Below are positions 44,208 to 50,556 of a stretch of 50,556 nucleotides of DNA, piece after piece. The number at the start of each line of letters is the position of its first letter. Positions within the stretch are counted from its first letter, which is position 1. The notes under the pieces are model-generated. The model did not search any database. It was not told where the DNA came from and saw only the letters and a list, made by a program, of their open reading frames with translations. The stretch covers positions 1 through 50,556 of the forward strand of contig PUHN01000007.1 of assembly GCA_002967695.1 (NCBI GenBank), given 5' to 3'. The stretch is from Rhodobacteraceae bacterium WD3A24 (GTDB taxonomy: Bacteria > Pseudomonadota > Alphaproteobacteria > Rhodobacterales > Rhodobacteraceae). The position numbers were made by a program, and so were the translations under genes.

Positions 44208-45986
44208 ATGGCCGCACGCGATCCCAGCCCCGACGACGACGGAGACGACGACGCCGCACGTGGCATGCCGTGGTGGGCGCGGCTGACGGCGGGGCTGCTG
44301 GTCGTGATCGCGGTGACGGTGGTCTGGCTTGCCAATGGCTGGCTGACCGACCGATTCACCGAAAGCACCCGCAACCGCGCCGAATTGCGGCTCGTGCTCT
44401 ATTCCGGCAACATCCAGAGCGAGTTGCAGCGCAATTCGGTGGTGCCGCTGCTGCTGGCGCGCGACCCGGCCCTGATGGGCGCGCTGGCCGACGGCAGCTA
44501 TGCCCATACCTCGCGCCGGCTGATCTCGGCGCAGGAGGAGATCGGCGCGGCCTCGATCCTGCTGCTCGACGCCGACGGGCGCACCGTGGGCGCGACCGAC
44601 CGCAACATGATCGGCAGCGCGCATCGCAGCGCGCCCTATTTCGTCGAGGCGCAGCGGGCCTCGGAGACCGTATTCACCGTTTCCGAGCGCGAAAGCGGCG
44701 GCTACGAATTCTCGTTCTCGCGGGCGGTCCGGCAGGGCGGGCGGTTTCTCGGCGTGGTGGTCGTCGAGGTCGATCTGATGAAATTTGAGCGCAGCTGGGC
44801 GGGTTTTTCGGATGCGGTGGCCGTCACCGACAGTGAGGGCCGCATCATCCTGGCCACCGAGCCGCGCTGGCGCGGCCGGACGATGACCGAGGCGCTCGAG
44901 GTGCAGGACGCCCCCTCGGCGGTCCGGCGCGCGCTGCAGGCCACCGCCGACTGGGCGCAGGATCCGCCCGACGCCTATCTTAGCGGCGAGGGCGTGCTGC
45001 GCTCCGAGGCGCGGATCCCGTTCCGGGGGTGGAATCTCGTCTCCTTCACCACCTATGACAGCGTGCGCGAACGGGTTAACGGTGTGCTTGCGCTGGTGAT
45101 CATGGGCTTTGCGATCCTGCTGGCGGTCGCCTTCTACCTGCTTTCACGTCGGGCCTGGTCGCAATCGTTGCTGTTTCAGCGCGAGTCGGCCGAGTTGCGC
45201 CAGCTCAACGCCCGGCTCCAGCGCGAGATCGCCGCGCGCGAAAAGGTGCAAAAGGATCTCGCCGTGGCCGAGCAGACCCTGGCGCAGTCGTCCAAGCTCG
45301 CCGCGCTGGGCGAGATGTCGGCGGCCGTGAGCCACGAGCTCAACCAGCCGCTGGCGGCCATGAAGACCTATCTGGCCGGCGCGCGTCTGCTGTTGCAGCG
45401 CCGCCGCCCCGAGGAGGCGCTGGTCTCGTTCCAGCGCATCGACGACCTGATCGGCCGAATGGGCACGATCACGCGCCAGCTCAAGAGCTATGCGCGCAAG
45501 GAGGGAACCGATTTCGAGCCGGTGGATATGCGCGACTGCGTCGCCAGCGCGCTGGAGATGATGGAGCCGCAACTGAAATCGCGACGGCTGCGGCTCACCC
45601 GCACGCTGCCGCGCGGGCCGGTGATGGTCATGGCCGACCGAGTCCGCCTCGAACAGGTGATCGTCAATCTGGTGCGCAATGCCATCGACGCGACGGAGGG
45701 CGCCGACGATCCGCGTATTGACCTCATCCTCTCGGCCGGCGAGACCGCGACCCTGACGGTGCGCGACAACGGTCACGGCATCGATACGCCCGAGAATCTG
45801 TTCGAGCCGTTCTACACCACCAAGCAACCCGGCGAGGGGGTCGGGCTGGGGCTGGCCATCTCATCGGGGATCGTCAGTGAACTCGGCGGCCGGCTGACTG
45901 CGCAGAACGCCCCCGAAGGGGGGGCGGTATTCGAGGTCAGGCTGCCTATATTGGAGGCGGAGGCAACGGGGCGGGCCGCCGAATGA
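44208..45986 (+). CDS. DctB-like sensor histidine kinase
   Basis: Membrane sensor kinase, 592 residues. After an acidic N-terminus, one helix (TAGLLVVIAVTVVWLANGW, about residues 26-46) leads to a periplasmic dCache/PASC sensor (about 47-285: NIQSELQRNSVVPLLLARDPAL, SAPYFVEAQRA, VFTVSERESGGYEFSFSRAV), a second helix (ALVIMGFAILLAVAFYLL, about 292-310), a coiled coil, the H-box AAVSHELNQPLAAMKTYLAGA with H376, and the ATPase N, G1 and G2 boxes (NLVRNAIDAT, VRDNGHGI, GVGLGLAIS). Architecture matches C4-dicarboxylate sensor DctB, but the ligand is not proven. Eleven bases before its regulator gene. Confidence 0.92.
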   Translation: MAARDPSPDDDGDDDAARGMPWWARLTAGLLVVIAVTVVWLANGWLTDRFTESTRNRAELRLVLYSGNIQSELQRNSVVPLLLARDPALMGALADGSYAHTSRRLISAQEEIGAASILLLDADGRTVGATDRNMIGSAHRSAPYFVEAQRASETVFTVSERESGGYEFSFSRAVRQGGRFLGVVVVEVDLMKFERSWAGFSDAVAVTDSEGRIILATEPRWRGRTMTEALEVQDAPSAVRRALQATADWAQDPPDAYLSGEGVLRSEARIPFRGWNLVSFTTYDSVRERVNGVLALVIMGFAILLAVAFYLLSRRAWSQSLLFQRESAELRQLNARLQREIAAREKVQKDLAVAEQTLAQSSKLAALGEMSAAVSHELNQPLAAMKTYLAGARLLLQRRRPEEALVSFQRIDDLIGRMGTITRQLKSYARKEGTDFEPVDMRDCVASALEMMEPQLKSRRLRLTRTLPRGPVMVMADRVRLEQVIVNLVRNAIDATEGADDPRIDLILSAGETATLTVRDNGHGIDTPENLFEPFYTTKQPGEGVGLGLAISSGIVSELGGRLTAQNAPEGGAVFEVRLPILEAEATGRAAE

Positions 45987-45996
45987 GGATGCATCA

Positions 45997-47334
45997 ATGA
46001 CACGTGCCATGAAGGTGATGATCGTCGATGACGAACAAGACATGCGCCAGTCGGTGAGCCAGTGGCTGGCGCTTTCGGGCTTCGAGACCGATACCTTCGC
46101 CACCGCCGAGGAGGCGCTGCGCATGCTGCGCCCCGATTATCCGGGCGTGGTGATCACCGACATCAAGATGCCCGGAATGGACGGGATGGCCCTGCTCAAG
46201 CGGCTGCTGGGCATGGATTCGAGCCTGCCGGTGATCATGATCACCGGGCATGGCGACGTGCCCATGGCCGTCGAGGCCATGCGGCTGGGGGCCTTCGATT
46301 TTCTCGAAAAGCCCTTCAACCCCGAGCGGATGACCGATCTGGCGAAGCGCGCGGTGCAGGCGCGCCGCGTCTCGCTCGACAACCGCGCGCTGCGCCAGGA
46401 ATTGTCCGACGGCACCGCGATCATGAAGAAACTGGTGGGCGCCTCGCCCGTGATGGAGCGGTTGCGCGAGGACATCCTCGATCTCGGTCAGGCCGACGGG
46501 CATGTGCTGATCGACGGCGAGACGGGCACCGGCAAGACGCTGGTCGCGCATGCGCTGCATGCCGTCGGGCCGCGGGCGGGAAAGCGCTTTGTCTCGGTCT
46601 CCTGCGCGGCCTACGAGGAGGCCGCGCTGCTGGCCAGGCTTTTCGACCCCGACGGCGAGGAGAGCGCGCTGCCGCTGATCGAGGAGGCGCGCGGCGGCAC
46701 GCTGTGCCTGGAGGATATCGAGGCGCTCAGCCAGGCCGCCCAGGCGCGCCTGCTGACCCATATCAACGAACAGAGCGCCCCGGCCGACACCCGTATCATC
46801 GCCATTTGCAACCAGCACGCCCCCGACCGGACCCTGCAGGATGTGTTGCGCCCCGATCTCTATTACCGGCTCGCCGCGCTGAAGGTCACGCTGCCGCCGC
46901 TGCGCGCGCGCGGCGAGGACATCCTCGCGCTGTTCAACAGATATGCCGAGGGATACGCCGAGGAATACGGCTGCGAGGCACCCGAGATCGGCGCCCAGGA
47001 GGCGGCGCAGCTGATGCAGGCCCCGTGGCCGGGCAATGTGCGCCAGCTCATCAACGTGGCCGAGCGTGCGGTGCTGCAAAGCCGGCGCGGCGCGGGCTCC
47101 ATCGCGTCGCTGCTGATGGATGACGGCGAGGAGGCCGCCGGCGCGCCGGCCATGACCGTGGAGGGCAAGCCGCTCAAGGAATATGTCGAGGCGTTCGAGC
47201 GGATGCTGATTGACAACACGATGCGCCGGCACAAGGGGTCCATCGTCGCGGTCATGGAGGAACTCAGCCTGCCCCGGCGAACCCTCAATGAAAAGATGGC
47301 GAAATACGGGCTGCAGCGTTCGGACTACACCTGA
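45997..47334 (+). CDS. DctD-like AAA+ response regulator lacking GAFTGA
   Basis: NtrC-class regulator, 445 residues: receiver (D55 in VVITDIKMPGMDG, Lys in DFLEKPFNP), AAA+ domain with Walker A GETGTGKT (about 174-181), a Walker B-like GGTLCLEDIE and arginine region RPDLYYRLAALKVTLPPLRARGEDI, and a FIS-type helix-turn-helix (GSIVAVMEELSLPRRTLNEKM). The sigma-54 contact loop GAFTGA is missing: after VSCAAYEEAALLARLFDP the chain goes straight to LPLIEEARGGTL. It also has Walker B acidic residues in swapped order (ED for DE). So it may act without sigma-54. Encoded with the kinase upstream. Confidence 0.9.
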   Translation: MTRAMKVMIVDDEQDMRQSVSQWLALSGFETDTFATAEEALRMLRPDYPGVVITDIKMPGMDGMALLKRLLGMDSSLPVIMITGHGDVPMAVEAMRLGAFDFLEKPFNPERMTDLAKRAVQARRVSLDNRALRQELSDGTAIMKKLVGASPVMERLREDILDLGQADGHVLIDGETGTGKTLVAHALHAVGPRAGKRFVSVSCAAYEEAALLARLFDPDGEESALPLIEEARGGTLCLEDIEALSQAAQARLLTHINEQSAPADTRIIAICNQHAPDRTLQDVLRPDLYYRLAALKVTLPPLRARGEDILALFNRYAEGYAEEYGCEAPEIGAQEAAQLMQAPWPGNVRQLINVAERAVLQSRRGAGSIASLLMDDGEEAAGAPAMTVEGKPLKEYVEAFERMLIDNTMRRHKGSIVAVMEELSLPRRTLNEKMAKYGLQRSDYT

Positions 47335-47371
47335 CCGCACCGCCGCGCCGCACCATCAAGGAGGCGGGATC

Positions 47372-47955
47372 ATGAGGATGCATCGCAGGGGGGTCTTGCT
47401 GGGTGCGATCGCCCTGGCGCTGGCCGGCTGCACCGGGCGCGGCAGCGGGCCGGATGCCGCCGCCGCGGCGCGCGCGGCGCTGCGTGCGGGCGGGCATGTC
47501 GTCTATTTCCGCCACGCGCGGCAACGCTCTGGTCGGGCCATGACAGCCACACATGGCCGCGCGAGGAGCAGCGCCTTCTCTCGCCGGAGGGCGCGGCGCA
47601 GGCCCGCCGCATAGGCGCGCGCTTCGACGCGCTGGGAATCGCGGTGGAGGAGGTGCGCACGAGCCCCTTTCACCGGACACGCGATACCGGCCGGCTCGCC
47701 TTTGGCGACATCACCGTCGATCCCGGCCTGCTGAGCATCGAGAATGCCGGCGGTCCGGCGGGGCGGCTCGACCACCTGCGCGGCCTGCTGTCGAACCCGG
47801 TGACGGGGGCGGGCAACCGCGTGCTGGTGTCGCATCGCGGCAATCTGCTGTTCGCCGCCGGGATTCATCTGGCCGCGGCCGAGGCGGCCGTGTTCCGCCC
47901 CGACGGCGCGGCGGGGTTCACCCTGATCGGTCGTGTGGCGGCCGAGGACTGGTAG
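47372..47955 (+). pseudogene. Frameshifted histidine phosphatase family lipoprotein
   Basis: The N-terminal part has a lipoprotein signal (RGVLLGAIALALAGC) and the phosphohistidine motif in HVVYFRHA. Just after RHA (about 47516-47521) the frame must shift by two bases: the other frame continues with ATLWSGHDSHTWPREEQRLL, SPEGAAQARRIGARFDALGI, EVRTSPFHRTRDTGRLAFG, VSHRGNLLFAAG and ends at 47955. Both halves together give a normal branch-1 histidine phosphatase of about 190 residues. A duplicated CG in GCGCGG is the simplest cause. GGAGG precedes the ATG. A real mutation, or a sequencing error in a GC-rich stretch. Confidence 0.8.
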
Positions 47956-47985
47956 CCGCCGTCGCGGCGCGGTTGATTTTCGCCA

Positions 47986-48015
47986 TTGTCATTCGCCGCG
48001 CTTCGCTCTTATGCT
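47986..48015 (+). promoter_or_regulatory. Possible rne promoter
   Basis: TTGTCA (47986-47991), 18-base spacer, TATGCT (48010-48015). It lies just after the phosphatase gene, about 400 bases before rne. The stretch 47956-48412 has no supported gene; it is best read as a long rne leader, a common place for RNase E autoregulation. Confidence 0.4.
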
Positions 48016-48130
48016 GCCCCGGCAAGAGTCTGCCGCCTGACGCTCGGTCGGGCGCGGCAGCAACAGGACAGAATTCGCTGCTTCGGCGTGCTGCCGGGCG
48101 GGTTGCCCGGCCCGCCGGAGCGGACAGATC

Positions 48131-48162
48131 GGCCCTCGGGCCAGAAGAACGGCCCTCGGGCC
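48131..48162 (+). repeat. Tandem GGCCCTCGGGCC hairpins in the rne leader
   Basis: Two exact 12-base copies (48131-48142 and 48151-48162), spaced at 20 bases, each able to form GGCC-CTCG-GGCC with a CUCG-type tetraloop, separated by agaagaac. They sit in the 457-base region before rne. Stable tetraloop hairpins with short single-stranded purine-rich spacers are plausible sites of RNase E feedback on its own mRNA. This is inferred from structure only. Confidence 0.5.
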
Positions 48163-48412
48163 ACAGGATCGCCCGCCGCGCGCGCCGACAGGCCGCGCCA
48201 GCCGGGCCAGGAACGGGTGCCCCGACGGGGCGCCGGAGAAGAACCGCGATGACCGGCGCCGTGCGCAATTTGCAGTGTAGAGGACGGCCTGCGGGCCCGG
48301 CCCCGCGCTGCCCGGCGCCGGCCACCGCCTCAGCCAGACACCCCCCGCAAGCCGTCCGCCCGCCGGGTCCGCCCGGCCGATGCGGCCGATCGCGGCGGTG
48401 CAACGAGAGAAT

Positions 48413-50556
48413 ATGGGAAAGAAAATGCTTATCGACGCCACGCACGCGGAGGAAACCCGCGTCGTGGTGGTGGACGGAAACAAGGTCGACGAATTCGATT
48501 TCGAGACGGCGAGTCGCCGCCAGCTAGCCGGAAACATCTATCTCGCCAAGGTCACGCGGGTGGAGCCGTCGCTGCAGGCCGCCTTCGTCGATTACGGCGG
48601 AAACCGGCACGGTTTTCTCGCCTTCTCGGAAATCCATCCCGACTACTATCAGATCCCCGTCGCCGACCGGCAGGCGCTGATCGCCGAAGAGCGCGCCTAT
48701 GCCGAGGCCGAGGAGGACGAGAGCGCGCGCGACAAGTCCCGCCGCGCGCCGCGCCGGCGCGCCAGGCCCAAGACCGCAGACAAGGCCGAAACGGCCGAGT
48801 CGGGCGATGCCGTGGCGAGCCGCGAAATCGCCGGCATGGACATTGTCGAGCCCGACGGGGACGGCCCCGACACCGGCGCCGACGGTGCGTCCGGGGGCGC
48901 GGCGGATGACGGCCAGCAGCCATACGCCGCGGTCGATCACGCCTCGGAGCTCGACGACGAGATCGAGTCGGTCGCCGACGAGGACGTCTCGGAGGAAATC
49001 CGGCCGCGCCAGGCGCGCCCGCGCCGCTACAAGATTCAGGAGGTCATCAAGGTCCGCCAGATTCTGCTGGTCCAGGTCGTCAAGGAAGAGCGCGGCACCA
49101 AGGGCGCGGCGCTGACGACCTATCTCAGCCTCGCGGGGCGCTACTGCGTGTTGATGCCCAACACTGCGCGCGGCGGCGGCATCAGCCGCAAGATCACCAA
49201 CGCCGCCGACCGCAAGAAGCTCAAGGAGATCGCGAGTACCATCACCGTGCCCGAGGGCGCGGGGCTGATCATCCGCACCGCCGGCGCCAAGCGCACCAAG
49301 GCCGAGATCCGGCGTGACTACGAATATCTCATGCGGCTGTGGGAACAGATCCGCGAACTCACACTCAAGTCGGTCGCGCCGGCGCCGATCTACGAGGAGG
49401 GCAACCTCATCAAGCGCGCGATTCGCGACCTCTACAACCGCGAGATCGAGGAGGTGCTTGTCGAGGGGGCCGAGGGCTATCGCGTGGCCAAGGACTTCAT
49501 GAAGATGATCATGCCGTCCCACGCCAAGAACGTGAAGCACTACACCGACCCGATGCCGCTTTTCGCGCGCCATCAGGTCGAATCCTATCTCGCCGGCATG
49601 TTCAGCCCCACCGTTCAGCTCAGGTCGGGCGGCTATCTGGTGATCGGCGTGACCGAGGCGCTTGTGGCCATCGACATCAACTCGGGCCGGGCCACCAAGG
49701 AAGGCTCGATCGAGGAGACGGCGCTCAAGACCAATCTCGAAGCCGCCGAGGAGATCGCGCGGCAGTTGCGTCTGCGCGATCTCGCGGGGCTCATCGTGAT
49801 CGACTTCATCGACATGGAGGAGCGCAAGAACAACGCCGCCGTCGAAAAGAAGCTCAAGGACAGGCTCAAGACCGACCGCGCGCGCATCCAGGTGGGGCGC
49901 ATCTCGGGTTTCGGGCTGCTGGAGATGAGCCGTCAGCGCCTGCGCCCCGGCATGCTCGAGGCCACCACCCAGCCCTGCCCGCACTGCCACGGCACCGGCC
50001 TGCTGCGCTCCGACGACAGCCTCGCCCTGGCAATCATCCGCCAGATCGAGGAGGAGGGCACCCGCAAGCGCTCGCGCGAGGTGCTCGTCAAGGCGCCGGT
50101 GGGGATCGTCAATTACCTCATCAATCAGAAGCGCGAGCATATTGCGCTGATCGAGGCGCGCTACGGCATGGCGGTGCGGCTGGAGGCCGACAGTCAGCTC
50201 GTCAGCCCCGACTTCACGATCGAGAAGTTCAAGACCGCCACGCGCAGCGTGTCCGAGGCCACCGCGCCGGTGGTCTCGGTGGACAGCTCGATGATGGCCG
50301 ACATTCCCGAGGTCGAGGAAGAGGAGGCCGCGCCACAGGCCGAGGCCACCGCGCCGCAGTCCGAGGCCCCGGCGGACGCCGCGGAGGACGAGGGCGGCGG
50401 CAAGAAAAAGCGCCGTCGGCGGCGGCGGCGGCGCGGCAACGGCAACGGGGACGGCGCCGAGGCGGCTCAGACCGATGCCGGCGGTGCCGGCGAGGCGCCC
50501 GATCAGGCCGCGCAGGCCGCGGGCGCGGAGGCCGCGGAAGCGGCTGCGCCGGAGCA
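48413..50556 (+). CDS. rne: Ribonuclease E (3' end outside window)
   Basis: Endonuclease of the RNA degradosome; 714 codons are present and the frame is open at the window's end. The start ATG 48413 (MGKKMLIDATHAEETRVVVV) is preferred over the ATG four codons later. Order: S1 domain beginning near residue 35, interrupted by an acidic/basic low-complexity insertion (about residues 90-200) and resumed at RRYKIQEVIKVRQILLVQVVKEERGTKGAALTTYLSLAG (core KEERGTKGAALT); 5' sensor; DNase I-like catalytic part with Asp in LVAIDINSGR and GLIVIDFIDME; Zn-link CPHCHGTG; then a Glu/Ala and Arg-rich C-terminal region (KKKRRRRRRRRGNGNG) typical of scaffold tails. Confidence 0.97.
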   Translation, partial: MGKKMLIDATHAEETRVVVVDGNKVDEFDFETASRRQLAGNIYLAKVTRVEPSLQAAFVDYGGNRHGFLAFSEIHPDYYQIPVADRQALIAEERAYAEAEEDESARDKSRRAPRRRARPKTADKAETAESGDAVASREIAGMDIVEPDGDGPDTGADGASGGAADDGQQPYAAVDHASELDDEIESVADEDVSEEIRPRQARPRRYKIQEVIKVRQILLVQVVKEERGTKGAALTTYLSLAGRYCVLMPNTARGGGISRKITNAADRKKLKEIASTITVPEGAGLIIRTAGAKRTKAEIRRDYEYLMRLWEQIRELTLKSVAPAPIYEEGNLIKRAIRDLYNREIEEVLVEGAEGYRVAKDFMKMIMPSHAKNVKHYTDPMPLFARHQVESYLAGMFSPTVQLRSGGYLVIGVTEALVAIDINSGRATKEGSIEETALKTNLEAAEEIARQLRLRDLAGLIVIDFIDMEERKNNAAVEKKLKDRLKTDRARIQVGRISGFGLLEMSRQRLRPGMLEATTQPCPHCHGTGLLRSDDSLALAIIRQIEEEGTRKRSREVLVKAPVGIVNYLINQKREHIALIEARYGMAVRLEADSQLVSPDFTIEKFKTATRSVSEATAPVVSVDSSMMADIPEVEEEEAAPQAEATAPQSEAPADAAEDEGGGKKKRRRRRRRRGNGNGDGAEAAQTDAGGAGEAPDQAAQAAGAEAAEAAAPE

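Noticed and set aside
48131-48162. CRISPR-like repeat
   Set aside because: Only two 12-base copies with an 8-base spacer, no further repeats and no cas genes; better explained as leader hairpins.

Overview
The window is a high-GC, gene-dense stretch of chromosome from an alphaproteobacterium, most likely a member of the Rhodobacteraceae. The pointers are the divergent regB / senC-regA redox module, the hemD-mic60-hemY-like order, amgK-murU next to tsaE and addB-addA-trxA, a DUF1476 (ATP synthase zeta) gene, purS/purQ of the small-subunit FGAM synthase type, and an RNase E with an insertion in its S1 domain. Nearly everything is core or housekeeping sequence. I see no phage, transposase, plasmid or CRISPR genes. 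Genus cannot be fixed from the sequence.

Layout. 1-5071: urease operon ureD(partial)-ureA-small membrane ORF-ureB-ureC-DUF1127 ORF-ureE-ureF-ureG, mostly joined by 4-base ATGA overlaps, closed by a strong hairpin. 5141-9003: rplT, rpmI, a small membrane protein and pyk on the minus strand, then a plus-strand DUF1244 gene and a minus-strand D-amino-acid aminotransferase. 9150-13141 (minus): tRNA-Thr(CGU), the HemY-like TPR protein, Mic60 and hemD. 13230-15787 (plus): tsaD, gpsA, EVE protein. 15979-19816: DUF2853, an HD hydrolase, and the RegA/SenC/RegB module. 19905-30481 (plus): an orphan PAS membrane protein, tsaE, amgK, murU, addB, addA, trxA.

30482-31206 is the odd one out. It is a 725-base, visibly AT-richer gap between trxA and hslV. 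It holds a promoter with an A/T-rich upstream element, a likely ~75-nt terminator-ended RNA, a second promoter, a leader hairpin, and an undescribed 56-codon GTG-start gene with a clear Shine-Dalgarno and a large 3' hairpin. hslV follows, but hslU does not.

31924-37865: an unrecognised multi-pass membrane protein, purM-purN, DUF454, ribonuclease D, a lipoprotein, sufE and a cytochrome b561. 37962-41868: a B12-dependent methyl-transfer module (DUF1638, small membrane protein, corrinoid protein, betaine-homocysteine methyltransferase type enzyme) interrupted by an opposite-strand radical SAM gene. 41980-44163: zeta inhibitor, purC, purS, purQ. 44208-47334: a DctB/DctD-like two-component system whose regulator lacks the GAFTGA loop. 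47372-47955: a frameshifted histidine phosphatase. 47956 to the end: a long structured leader and the start of rne, cut by the window edge.

Functional links: one-carbon and purine metabolism (purM, N, C, S, Q, methyltransferase module), envelope recycling (amgK/murU), recombinational repair (addAB), redox control (RegBA, SenC, trxA), membrane organisation (Mic60) and nitrogen acquisition (urease).
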